From the NCBI GenBank assembly GCA_002863145.1, contig PKDW01000100.1, positions 1 to 59,227 of the forward strand: 59,227 bases of DNA. Reading direction: 5' to 3'. Position 1 is the stretch's first letter, and each line of letters starts with the position of its first letter. The notes beneath the pieces were generated by a model. The model had not been told where the DNA came from, made no database searches, and saw nothing but the letters and a program-made list of their open reading frames with translations. This DNA comes from Flavobacteriales bacterium. Its GTDB lineage: Bacteria > Bacteroidota > Bacteroidia > Flavobacteriales_D > Sanyastnellaceae. This document shows positions 9,701-17,468 of this stretch, in pieces. A program made the translations under genes and the position numbers.

Positions 9701-10661
9701 CCGTCCAGGGCGCTGCAAACGCCATGTGCGTCAACGGAAGCGAGTCTGGTGCGTCCGTGCGCAAGAACCACTTCGCCGTGTCTCCCCAAAGCGCCGCTTC
9801 ATGCGTCCACCCATCGTCCTCGGTCCATGCCCATGTTTCGTGTGAGCTGGCATGCCAGCACATCTCGTCGCCTGGATCAAACGACCCATCCTCCAATCCG
9901 CGCAACACCACATGCTGTTGGGGAACGTCCAACGGCCGTTCCGCGTCGTTGTTCAGCGGAAGGTGTCGCCCACCTCGACCGTACAATCGGAGATTTGCGG
10001 GGTCAATGGCCCCGGGATCGACCCCAGACGCGATGAGCTCGTCGTACCCCATGCAGTGCACACCCTCTTTTGTGGTGGCGAAGGCATGCCAGATCCCCGT
10101 GACCAGAGCACTCTCCATGGGCCAGTTTCTTGTCACCCGATGGCATCCAACCGGCGACGCCCCAAGAATCGCCTTCAAGGACGTCAAGCGCTCCCATGCG
10201 CCTCGCCTGTGACGGATGACCGAACCGCTTCCGCGGAGCACCATCTGAAATCCATCCCCTTCAGCCACCCACGACCAAGGCTCGGTCGTGCGGCTGCGCC
10301 ATTGGCGTGTCCATGCCTCGTGGAGATCGGACTCCAACGGCAGCCACTCCTCTTCTACATCGAGCACCTCCACACCCTGCCATTCCAGAGAAAGCGGCAT
10401 TTGCCATGTCGCCACAGCACGGGGCTCGGGTCGCGCGACAAACGTTTGAATGTCCTCCACCTCCCACGCCAAATCGACATGCATCACCACCCCTTCGTCC
10501 GTGACGTCAGCGGAGGTTTGGGCCCAGGTATGGCTGGTCCCATGGCCTCCGAAGAGCCACAAACAACACCCCAAACCCGCATACCAAAACACCCTCCACC
10601 CACGTTGAGATGTGAACAACCTCCCCGCGAACCCGGGAAGTTCAATGTGTGAATCGCGCAT
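6732..10661 (-). CDS. porU: Type IX secretion sortase-like protease PorU (C25 family)
   Basis: This protein of about 1309 residues removes the C-terminal signal of T9SS cargo and attaches the cargo to lipopolysaccharide. The gingipain-like C25 core is clear: NYIGHGGERGW carries the catalytic His (about 826) and TATCEL the Cys (about 860). A long beta-rich N-terminal region precedes it. The C-terminal 100 residues form an Ig/CTD-like module (AYPNPAHEQVTFRM). The start is uncertain. ATG 10661 gives a long leader before the hydrophobic stretch VFWYAGLGCCLWLF, while a TTG at 10619 would give a more typical signal peptide ending TWAQ. An upstream ATG at 10823 overlaps the divergent promoter and is unlikely. 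It is first in the porU-porV-ispF unit. Confidence 0.95.
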   Translation of the reverse strand: MRDSHIELPGFAGRLFTSQRGWRVFWYAGLGCCLWLFGGHGTSHTWAQTSADVTDEGVVMHVDLAWEVEDIQTFVARPEPRAVATWQMPLSLEWQGVEVLDVEEEWLPLESDLHEAWTRQWRSRTTEPWSWVAEGDGFQMVLRGSGSVIRHRRGAWERLTSLKAILGASPVGCHRVTRNWPMESALVTGIWHAFATTKEGVHCMGYDELIASGVDPGAIDPANLRLYGRGGRHLPLNNDAERPLDVPQQHVVLRGLEDGSFDPGDEMCWHASSHETWAWTEDDGWTHEAALWGDTAKWFLRTDAPDSLPLTHMAFAAPWTGGVDEVRTQHVAYGVREDHEVNLIRSGRNWFGARLSALGANTATWNIPLNHAVLGTPATVRFGAAMRSVGTGSASQLNYEFEGQSVTLTDNLLSPSSLLYARYVGGELIAPLTLEGIQVLATFTPGTDDSNAWIDFLTYQASQNLVYTSGQMHINGLPIDAEGNPVAGAEYVLGGNAPDEVWDVTDPLEVKRVATTNANGSTVWQDVVGDAPKRYAAFRWSSVLRPEALGAVGNSNVHGLGEVDNVIVTVPGLLEAADSLASLHAARGLRVAVVPQQDVFDAFSSGVADPTAVKMLMMMLTDRAAQSDGAIQPPRYLTLMGDASYENRNVQGNGTTIVGHYSSESLQTTTSYISDDYFALVAEGQSEKPEELLQLGVGRIPASDLASAMAVVGKVATYSGVDEGAIDAASCLDPNGTSTYGPWRNRVLFVSDDQDGNNQDGHRYMENSEEHSNTIRANHNEYDVVKVYPDAYVQTNTPGGERYEDATAEIARRVDEGALIVNYIGHGGERGWAHERILNLETIQGWTNLRRLPVFMTATCELFRYDDPETYSAGEAILFNPQGGGVALLTTTRTVYSSGNQQVNRAFFETALDDAQGRCLGDIYRDTKDSDQITSHTNSRNFSLMGDPALELSYPSERVYLTQVPDTMRSLDEVVVGGYVGNAQGDTLTAFNGVVVPTVFDKRASVTTLDNDASEGPFTYEVFQNILHKGLASVVNGEFEFRFIVPRDLNYAYGPGRISCYALSNDTDAHGYTEAFIIGGTSDNPTLDDEGPEVDLFVNDTLFKAGDVVHEDPWLFARIFDASGINTSGNGIGHDAKAILDGDASRPFVLNEYFVSDLDTYQRGSIRFPFQNLSEGEHHLELKVWDVANNSASAQTHFVVASSLEVALLEVLAYPNPAHEQVTFRMSGNQACREAKVTLAVHNVQGQRVHEQTFEGEVLGFRDDVMTWDLKPSSGGRVPPGVYVFRVTWENEFGQTAQYADKLVVLRPQ

Positions 10662-10812
10662 TTTCGCAGTGAAGATTGAACCCATGATGCTCATGTCCAT
10701 CAGCACCCTTACGCACAAAGGTGCGGCATATTGTGCCTCGCACCTCCATTCGGGGTCATGCGCTGGTGGACGTGACGCGAAGTCGAGGCGCACCTCATAT
10801 ACCTCACCAAAA

Positions 10813-10827
10813 TTCCGTAACATTGTG
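10813..10827 (+). promoter_or_regulatory. Shared 15-base promoter block before the porP-like gene
   Basis: TTCCGTAACATTGTG occurs here and again, identically, at 18573-18587 before a lipoprotein gene. It contains TAACATTG, a variant -7 box, preceded by CGTAAC, which resembles ECF-sigma -10 elements. It lies 21 bases before the ATG at 10849. Whether it is an alternative-sigma promoter is inference. Confidence 0.45.
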
Positions 10828-10848
10828 GGTTCAACACATTGTTCAATT

Positions 10849-11844
10849 ATGACGAAATTGACCTCCTGCCTTCTGCTTCTCGCGATGACCGCCGCGTTCG
10901 TCGTCGTCGTAGCGCCTCAGGATGCCCACGCACAAGACCCAGAATTCTCGCAATTCTACTCCAACCCCTTGCTGCTTAACCCGGCATTTGCAGGCACAGC
11001 ACGCGGGCCTCGTGTGGTGATGTCTCACCGCAACCAGTGGCCTTCCATGAGCGGCGCATTCGTCACACAGGCCGTGGGGTACGACCAGCACTTCAATTCC
11101 ATATCTGGTGGATTGGGGTTGGTCTTGATGAACGACCAAGCGGGCCAAAACACCTTGACCACCACCCGCATCACCGGGATGTACTCGTACCAACAAGCCA
11201 TCACGCGGAAGTTGTCCTTGCGCATGGCGCTTGAAGCGAGCTACTTCCAGAAGGCGTTGGATTGGAGCAACCTCACGTTTGGGGACATGATTGATCCCCG
11301 TCGAGGTTTCATCTACGAAACGGCCGACACGCCGCGTGGCGAAACGGTGAAGAAAGTGGACTTCGGTGCGGGCTTGCTCGCCTTCACGGAGAAATTCTAC
11401 GCCGGCGTCGCAGGGCACCACTTGAACGAACCCAACGAAAGCCTCGTTGTAGGCACGAGCCGCTTGCCCATGAAAATCACGGGACACGCAGGAGCCAAGC
11501 TTCCCTTGCAACGCAGTGTCAAAGGCGTGGAAGCTTGGATTTCCCCCAACGTGCTGTACCGCCGTCAAGGTGAATTCCAACAATTAAACTTGGGGGTGTA
11601 TGTCAGCAAAGGGCCCCTCGTGGCTGGAGTGTGGCACCGGGGATTCTTCTCGGAGGACACGCGTGACGCCCTGATTGTGCTTTTGGGAGTTGAAACCGCC
11701 CTGATGCGCTTCGGATACAGCTACGACATCACCATCTCGGACTTGACGCCAGCCACGGGTGGCGCTCATGAGCTGAGCTTGAGCATGAGGTTCGCTTCTC
11801 CTCAACGATCCAAATTCAGAACGGTCTCATGCCCGACCTTCTGA
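10849..11844 (+). CDS. PorP/SprF family type IX secretion outer-membrane protein
   Basis: This 331-residue barrel protein has a signal peptide (MTKLTSCLLLLAMTAAF...AHAQ) and the hallmark PorP/SprF opening DPEFSQFYSNPLLLNPAFAG. It continues with alternating strands such as GGLGLVLMNDQAG and ends in a beta-strand region (HELSLSMRF). Family members dock T9SS cargo or anchor the periplasmic ring to the outer membrane. Several paralogs usually exist per genome, so I do not assign porP itself. It is divergent from porU and 49 bases upstream of gldJ in the same direction. The ATG at 10849 is chosen because it directly precedes the signal peptide. Confidence 0.92.
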   Translation: MTKLTSCLLLLAMTAAFVVVVAPQDAHAQDPEFSQFYSNPLLLNPAFAGTARGPRVVMSHRNQWPSMSGAFVTQAVGYDQHFNSISGGLGLVLMNDQAGQNTLTTTRITGMYSYQQAITRKLSLRMALEASYFQKALDWSNLTFGDMIDPRRGFIYETADTPRGETVKKVDFGAGLLAFTEKFYAGVAGHHLNEPNESLVVGTSRLPMKITGHAGAKLPLQRSVKGVEAWISPNVLYRRQGEFQQLNLGVYVSKGPLVAGVWHRGFFSEDTRDALIVLLGVETALMRFGYSYDITISDLTPATGGAHELSLSMRFASPQRSKFRTVSCPTF

Positions 11845-11893
11845 CGCAAGAAACCTGCATCTACTCGAAACCTGAAAATTGAATCCGCACAAC

Positions 11894-13648
11894 ATGACGC
11901 AAAAGCACATTTACGGCTTGCTCGCAGTCGCCATGGGTCTCATGACCATGAATGGATGTTATTACGAGCGCTCAGGCGCTACAGGTTGGGCGTACAACTT
12001 CTATGAGAATGGCGGCTTTGAACGGACGCCGTATTTCGAACAAGAAACGGGCCCCGGTCTGATTTTCGTGGAAGGAGGTACGTTCACCATGGGCCAAGTG
12101 GATGACGACCTGAACTACGCGTGGGACAACATTCCCCGCCGCACCACCGTGTCGTCCTTCTACATGGACGAGACCGAGGTGACCAACCACTTTTGGACGG
12201 AATACCTCGCCTGGTTGCAACGCATCTACGGCTCTTCCTACCCCGAAATTGTGGAGCGCGCCTTGCCCGACACGGCGGCTTGGAGAAACAAGCTGGCCTA
12301 CAACGAGCCCATGGTTAATTTCTACTTGCGCCACCCCGCCTACCGCGATTACCCAGTGGTTGGTGTGAGTTGGTTGCAAGCCAACGACTTCTGCAAATGG
12401 CGGTCGGACCGTGTGAACGAGGGCATCCTTGTCCGTGAGGGCCTCTTGTTGCACAACCCCGATGCCCAAATCGACGAAGAGCACTTCACCACAGAAACGT
12501 ACCTCTCTGGCCAGTACCAGGGCGAGCGTGAGCGCGAAGGCCTGCCGAGCTACAGCCTGAACGCAGAGTTTCGCGACGTCCGCATGGAGGACGGCGTGCT
12601 CTTGCCCAACTACCGTCTGCCCACGGAAGCCGAGTGGGAGTTCGCAGCCCTCGGCCTCATTGGCAACAGCTTGGGTGAACTCGTTGCAGAGCGCAAAACG
12701 TATCCTTGGAATGGTCACTTCGTACGGAACGGAGACAGCCGCACCGGCGGATACGGAAGCATCAATGCCAACTTCGTAAAAGGACGTGGTGACTACATGG
12801 GTGTCGCGGGTGCGTTGGATGACTTCGGAGACATCACTGTCGACGTGTACGCCTACGCCCCCAATGACTACGGCTTGTTCAACATGGCTGGGAACGTCAA
12901 CGAGTGGGTGATGGACGTCTACCGTCCCTTGTCCATCCAAGACAACAACGAATTCCGCCCCTTCCGTGGCAACGTCTACCAAACGAAGCGCCTTGATGCG
13001 GAGGGACGCCCTGTCGACAAGTACGACTACGTGGTCTACAACATTCCCGGTGTCAAGGAATTCCTCGGCACGTATGAGAGGGAAGGCAACAGCGTCGGCA
13101 TTTTCACGCCAGAAGACGTGGATTTGATGGGCAACCTCACGTCCAAAGTCAATGAGGCCGAAGAGCGCTTGAAGCAACAGCGTTTTGAGGAAGCCCAAAC
13201 CCTCATGCAAGACGCCATGGATCTCATTGTGGACAGCGACGCCATTGCCGCATCTGATTTACGCAAGGGCTTCAGCAACAACATCGATGCCCTTCCAGGC
13301 CAAATGCAAAAGCGGAACGAGTCCCTTGAGGAGAACTTGAACCGGACCAACTACCGCATCGCCGACAACATCGACTACCTCGATGGCGATCGCAACAGCT
13401 CGTTCGATTTCGCGGCCCAGTCGGCTGAGGAAGATCAGCTGAAAGACAAACGCGTGTACAACTTTGGAGGCTCGTCGCTCATCAGCAACCGCAGCCGCGT
13501 CTACAAAGGCGGAGGTTGGGATGACCGCGCCTACTATCTCATTCCAGGCACGCGTCGCTACCTCGACGAACGTCAGAGCTCGGCTTCCATCGGCTTCCGA
13601 TGTGCCATGGACCGCGTGGGAACACCGGTTCCCTTCAGCGGACAATGA
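11894..13648 (+). CDS. gldJ: Gliding motility/T9SS lipoprotein GldJ
   Basis: This 584-residue lipoprotein has a lipobox at MTMNGC (Cys22). GldJ is needed for T9SS function and stabilises GldK and other core parts. The body is a formylglycine-generating-enzyme-like (SUMF1) fold: FVEGGTFTMGQ, FYMDETEVTNHFW, YRLPTEAEWEFAA, GNVNEWVMDVYRP and GFRCAM. A long insert near residues 390-520 contains a charged helical stretch (NEAEERLKQQRFEEAQTL). As in other GldJ proteins the fold is thought to be non-catalytic. The TTG five codons upstream is less likely than the ATG at 11894. It follows the PorP-like gene and ends before a strong terminator. Confidence 0.94.
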   Translation: MTQKHIYGLLAVAMGLMTMNGCYYERSGATGWAYNFYENGGFERTPYFEQETGPGLIFVEGGTFTMGQVDDDLNYAWDNIPRRTTVSSFYMDETEVTNHFWTEYLAWLQRIYGSSYPEIVERALPDTAAWRNKLAYNEPMVNFYLRHPAYRDYPVVGVSWLQANDFCKWRSDRVNEGILVREGLLLHNPDAQIDEEHFTTETYLSGQYQGEREREGLPSYSLNAEFRDVRMEDGVLLPNYRLPTEAEWEFAALGLIGNSLGELVAERKTYPWNGHFVRNGDSRTGGYGSINANFVKGRGDYMGVAGALDDFGDITVDVYAYAPNDYGLFNMAGNVNEWVMDVYRPLSIQDNNEFRPFRGNVYQTKRLDAEGRPVDKYDYVVYNIPGVKEFLGTYEREGNSVGIFTPEDVDLMGNLTSKVNEAEERLKQQRFEEAQTLMQDAMDLIVDSDAIAASDLRKGFSNNIDALPGQMQKRNESLEENLNRTNYRIADNIDYLDGDRNSSFDFAAQSAEEDQLKDKRVYNFGGSSLISNRSRVYKGGGWDDRAYYLIPGTRRYLDERQSSASIGFRCAMDRVGTPVPFSGQ

Positions 13649-13687
13649 GGACGTCCCCAAGGACGAGTCAACAACTTCAATGCAACG

Positions 13688-13719
13688 AACCCCACAGCCG
13701 AGCTGTGGGGTTTTTCTTT
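13688..13719 (+). terminator. Rho-independent terminator of gldJ, fused to a murF -7-like box
   Basis: CCCCACAGC (13690-13698), loop CGA, GCTGTGGGG (13702-13710), then TTTTTCTTT. The flanking AA/TT extends the stem to 11 bp. The T-run reads straight into TTTCTTTG (13713-13720), one mismatch from TAnnTTTG and 12 bases before the murF ATG. Confidence 0.85.
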
Positions 13720-13732
13720 GCCTCAAGACACC

Positions 13733-15025
13733 ATGATAGACCTCTCTGATCCTACCCTGTTGCGACTGCTCGCGGCCCGAGACGCTGCTGATGGCGTGTC
13801 CTCCGACACCCGGGCTGAGCTCAAGGGAATGATGTTTGTGGCACTTACAGGCGCCAACTTCGACGGGAACGTCTTTGTGCAACACGCTTTGGAACAAGGG
13901 GCGACCCACGCCATCACCTCGGATCAACAATGGGCAGGCTCGGCGAACGTCACGGTCGTGGAGGACACCCTGGGCGCCTTGCAGACCTTGGCAAGGGCTT
14001 ACCGCAGACGCTGGAAGTGTCCGGTAATCGCCATGACAGGAAGCAACGGCAAAACCACCACCAAGGAACTCATCCGTGACGTGCTGGCCACACGCTACCG
14101 CGTGCACGCCACCCTGGGCAACCTGAACAACCACATTGGCGTACCTCTGACGCTGCTCAACGCCCCTGCGCAACCCGAATTTGTCGTGGTTGAGATGGGC
14201 GCCAACCACCAAAAAGAAATCGACCTCCTCGCCCGCATTGCAGAACCCACACACGGCTACATCACCAACATAGGCCTTGCCCACCTCGAAGGATTCGGTG
14301 GCCCAGAGGGGGTGTATCGAGGCAAGAAGGAATTGTTTGACCATCTGGCCGCCCAAAAGGGCACGGCCTTTGTCCAACAGGGAGACGACAAGGTGGTTCG
14401 GGCCAGCGAAGAGGTCCACTCCCGCGTGCAGGTCCCCACCCCTGAGTGGACGTGGTCCTCTCGCCCAGGTGGAGGTGGCATCGCCTCTCTGGAAAGCACA
14501 TCCATCCCCATGAACCTCGAGGGCAGCTACAACTTGCCAAACGTGGTGGCCGCCTTGGCCATTGGTGTGCACTTCGGCGTGTCTGAGGAGGAAGCTTGTC
14601 AAGCCTTGTCCAACTACGTGCCCTCCAACCACCGATCGCAATCGGTCAAAACCACCCAAAACTGGGTCATCCTGGACGCCTACAATGCCAACCCTTCCAG
14701 CATGACCCATGCCCTGAACGATTTTGCGTCACGCGGGCATGACAAGCCTTTGGTCATCTTGGGCGACATGGCTGAATTGGGCGATGCCAGCGAGGCGGCA
14801 CACCGGGAAATGGTCGACATGTGCCGCGCACAGGGTCTGGAACTGTGGAGTGTCGGGCAGTGGTTTGGACGCATTCATGACGCTGGAGGCCACAAGGATT
14901 GGATGCATTTCAGTGGCCTCGACGCGTTGGTGGCCCATTTGCAATCGAATCCATCTGAAGGACGACAGATCCTGGTGAAAGGAAGCCGAAGCGCCGCACT
15001 CGAACGGCTCCTCCCTTACTTGTAA
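13733..15025 (+). CDS. murF: UDP-N-acetylmuramoyl-tripeptide--D-alanyl-D-alanine ligase
   Basis: This 430-residue cytoplasmic ligase adds D-Ala-D-Ala to the peptidoglycan precursor. The Mur-ligase ATP loop AMTGSNGKTTTKELI is present near residue 100. It is followed by GNLNNHIGVPLTLL, VVEMGANHQKEIDLL and, in the C-terminal domain, VILDAYNANPSSM. Length is typical. The ATG at 13733 (MIDLSDPTLLRLL) is favoured over a TTG five codons upstream, which is part of the terminator tail and -7-like box. Cell-wall and gldJ genes also adjoin in related genomes. tyrS starts 20 bases downstream with its own promoter box. Confidence 0.96.
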   Translation: MIDLSDPTLLRLLAARDAADGVSSDTRAELKGMMFVALTGANFDGNVFVQHALEQGATHAITSDQQWAGSANVTVVEDTLGALQTLARAYRRRWKCPVIAMTGSNGKTTTKELIRDVLATRYRVHATLGNLNNHIGVPLTLLNAPAQPEFVVVEMGANHQKEIDLLARIAEPTHGYITNIGLAHLEGFGGPEGVYRGKKELFDHLAAQKGTAFVQQGDDKVVRASEEVHSRVQVPTPEWTWSSRPGGGGIASLESTSIPMNLEGSYNLPNVVAALAIGVHFGVSEEEACQALSNYVPSNHRSQSVKTTQNWVILDAYNANPSSMTHALNDFASRGHDKPLVILGDMAELGDASEAAHREMVDMCRAQGLELWSVGQWFGRIHDAGGHKDWMHFSGLDALVAHLQSNPSEGRQILVKGSRSAALERLLPYL

Positions 15026-15032
15026 CGGGCGT

Positions 15033-15040
15033 TATCTTTG
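15033..15040 (+). promoter_or_regulatory. Promoter -7 box of tyrS (TATCTTTG), leaderless layout
   Basis: TATCTTTG matches TAnnTTTG exactly and lies only 5 bases before the tyrS ATG. Transcription starting a few bases after the box would begin at or in the start codon. The nearest upstream TTG is only 10 bases away, not at -33. Confidence 0.6.
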
Positions 15041-15045
15041 CCTCC

Positions 15046-16323
15046 ATGTCGTTGATCGAAGAACTGAAATGGCGAGGGCTGCTGCATGACATCATGCCCG
15101 GCACCGAGGAATTGATGGAACAGGAACGTGTCAAGGCCTATGTGGGCTTTGATCCGACAGCCGACAGCCTCCACATCGGAAACCTCGTCCCCATCATGTT
15201 GCTCGTTCATTGGCAACGCGCTGGGCACACGCCCGTCGCACTCGTGGGTGGCGCCACAGGCATGGTGGGCGATCCCAGCGGGAAGACCACGGAGCGCCAG
15301 TTCCTCGACCTCGGCGTATTGAATCACAATCTGGCCTGTCAGCGCGCGCAACTGGAGAAGTTTTTGGACTTCAAAGGAGACAATGCGGCGAGCGTGGTCA
15401 ACAATTACAACTGGTTCAAGGATTTTGGGTTCCTCGACTTCATCCGAGACGTTGGAAAGCACATCACGGTCAACTACATGATGTCGAAGGACAGCGTGAA
15501 GAATCGCCTCGAAAGCGGCATGAGCTTCACAGAGTTCACCTACCAGTTGGTGCAGGGTTACGACTTCTATCACCTTTGGAAAGAACACGACGTGAAAGTC
15601 CAAATGGGCGGCAGCGACCAGTGGGGCAACATCGTCACCGGCACCGAGCTCATTCGCCGCAAAGGCAGCGGCCAGGCCTTTGCCATCACCGCTCCGCTCA
15701 TCACCAAGGCCGATGGGTCCAAATTTGGAAAGAGCGAAGGCGGCAACGTGTGGCTGGACAAAAACCGCACCTCGGCGTACAAGTTCTACCAGTACTGGAT
15801 CAATGCAGCCGATGCAGACGCCGCGCGTTACCTGCGCATCTTTACCCTGATGTCCCGAGAGGAGATTGAAGCAATCGAGGCTGCACACGCTGAAAATCCT
15901 GGCATGCGCGCCATGCAAAAGGCCCTCGCTGAAGATGTCACGCGCCGCATCCACGGAAAAGCCGACTTGGACACGGCCATTGCCGCAAGTGCGCTGTTGT
16001 TTGGAAAGAGTTCCGAAGCAGATTTACGGGCTTTGCCTGAGGCCGAGTTGCTCAGTGTTTTTGAAGGCGTTCCGCAGCGCACCGTGTCGCGCGAAGACCT
16101 CCAAGCAGGCATGGCCATCATCGACTTGCTCGCAGGGGGCGACGACGCATTCCTGGCGAGCAATGGCGAAGCACGTCGCGCGCTCAAAGAAGGCAGTGTG
16201 AGCGTCAACAAAGCCAAGGTCAACGACAGCTGCGTGATCACCACCGACGACGTGATTGGTTCAGGCATCATCCTGTTGCAACGCGGAAAGAAGAATTACT
16301 TCTTGGTGCGGGTGAGCGAATGA
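15046..16323 (+). CDS. tyrS: Tyrosyl-tRNA synthetase
   Basis: This 425-residue class I synthetase charges tRNA-Tyr. The HIGH-type motif appears as SLHIGNLVP and the KMSKS loop as KFGKSEGGNVW, the bacterial TyrS form. QMGGSDQWGN, the tyrosine-pocket region, is present. A C-terminal S4-like RNA-binding domain (RALKEGSVSVNKAKV) completes it. The gene follows murF and converges on the PiT-like permease gene with a 28-base gap. Confidence 0.97.
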   Translation: MSLIEELKWRGLLHDIMPGTEELMEQERVKAYVGFDPTADSLHIGNLVPIMLLVHWQRAGHTPVALVGGATGMVGDPSGKTTERQFLDLGVLNHNLACQRAQLEKFLDFKGDNAASVVNNYNWFKDFGFLDFIRDVGKHITVNYMMSKDSVKNRLESGMSFTEFTYQLVQGYDFYHLWKEHDVKVQMGGSDQWGNIVTGTELIRRKGSGQAFAITAPLITKADGSKFGKSEGGNVWLDKNRTSAYKFYQYWINAADADAARYLRIFTLMSREEIEAIEAAHAENPGMRAMQKALAEDVTRRIHGKADLDTAIAASALLFGKSSEADLRALPEAELLSVFEGVPQRTVSREDLQAGMAIIDLLAGGDDAFLASNGEARRALKEGSVSVNKAKVNDSCVITTDDVIGSGIILLQRGKKNYFLVRVSE

Positions 16324-16351
16324 TGGAGTACCGAGGCTGAAAAGCGAACCC

Positions 16352-17401
16352 TCAGCCAAACAACAACGCCAACTCCCTGCCCTCAACGAGGTACAGGAAC
16401 ACCACGAGCAAGACCGAAACGACCAACCCGATGGTCGCTTTTCCGAGGTCTGAAAAGACCATGGTCCACACTTTGCGGCCGTCCTGGTTGGCTTCGTCCA
16501 ACCGGAGGCGCAGGGCCACCTCGCGACCCGCAAGCATGCCGAGGAACACCCACGTGGTGCTCATGGGAATCTTGGCGCCGACGCCCAGCATGTCAAACTT
16601 GAACAGCAGCAACACAAGGCCGTAGAAGAGGTCGATGAACGTGGCGGACCTGATGTCCTGCGTGTTGGTCTTGACGCGGACGATTTCCTGAATCTTCCCC
16701 CCTCTGCGGTAGAAGATGTACCCCAACATGGCGAGCAACACCGCAAGTGCAAACGCAAAGGTGCCAACACCCACTTCGCGGGGATCTCCCAAGTACACCA
16801 TGATGTTGACCAAATCTTGGGTCAACCACTGGCTCCACAGGAAGCCCGTCGAGGCCCATTGAAGGGTTGTCCAAAACCGCCGGTTGGTCCACAGCCCGTG
16901 GTTCTCACCGCCGAACGGATGGCGCATGAACAGCCGCTCAGTGACCTTGCTCAAGGCGATGAATGCGACAATGGCAAACGTGAAGGCCACGCCGTACCCA
17001 CCCAAGCTCTTTACGAGCATTTGGGGCAAGGCTTTGGGCGCGAAGAAGGTCAGCACCAGGAAGGTCGTGCTCACCGGGATGCCAAGGCGGGTGATGAAAA
17101 GAAGGGCCAAGGGAGGCAAAACGTACCACGCACTGATGGTCGGGAACACGGTATCTCCCTTAAAAATGCCGTCGTACTTTCCAAAGGTCAGATCGTCGCC
17201 TTTGCCTCCGAGGTATTCGCCGTATCCGAGGTAACCCAGGGTGACAACCAACGCCATGATGGAACCTGCAAACAACCAAAGCTGCCACCATTTGCGCTTC
17301 TCGTTGGACACGAGGAAGGTGCCCAAGGTTTGGATGCTGTCGTTGCCCACCACCGAGTAGGCAGCGAGCGAAAATCCGAGCAAGGCGAAAACCGATTCCA
17401 C
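16352..17401 (-). CDS. PiT-like inorganic phosphate permease family membrane protein
   Basis: This 349-residue integral membrane protein has about nine hydrophobic helices. Two similar motifs stand out, GNDSIQTLGTFLVSN near the N-terminus and SKIP/PMSTTWVFLGMLAGREVA near the C-terminus, with a further GIPVSTTFL between them. The PiT phosphate transporter family shows GAND...GT and PxSTTH...G repeats, so this is probably a divergent PiT member. Replacement of the usual STTH histidine by Phe or Trp makes the substrate uncertain. The start is GTG at 17401, placing the first helix at residue 4. It converges with tyrS and lies 67 bases downstream of the LuxE-like gene, same strand. Confidence 0.6.
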   Translation of the reverse strand: MESVFALLGFSLAAYSVVGNDSIQTLGTFLVSNEKRKWWQLWLFAGSIMALVVTLGYLGYGEYLGGKGDDLTFGKYDGIFKGDTVFPTISAWYVLPPLALLFITRLGIPVSTTFLVLTFFAPKALPQMLVKSLGGYGVAFTFAIVAFIALSKVTERLFMRHPFGGENHGLWTNRRFWTTLQWASTGFLWSQWLTQDLVNIMVYLGDPREVGVGTFAFALAVLLAMLGYIFYRRGGKIQEIVRVKTNTQDIRSATFIDLFYGLVLLLFKFDMLGVGAKIPMSTTWVFLGMLAGREVALRLRLDEANQDGRKVWTMVFSDLGKATIGLVVSVLLVVFLYLVEGRELALLFG

Positions 17402-17468
17402 AAGCAGGTGTTTGCGGGCGCAAGATGACCTCGGAATCTCAGTTGAGCAACCCTTTCATGTTATGAAT

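Noticed and set aside
13733-15025. Minus-strand frame over murF
   Set aside because: Antisense to a full-length Mur ligase and without a recognisable domain.
16335-16357. GGCTGA/TCAGCC hairpin between tyrS and the permease gene
   Set aside because: Only 6 bp with an 11-base loop and no T-run; too weak to call a terminator.
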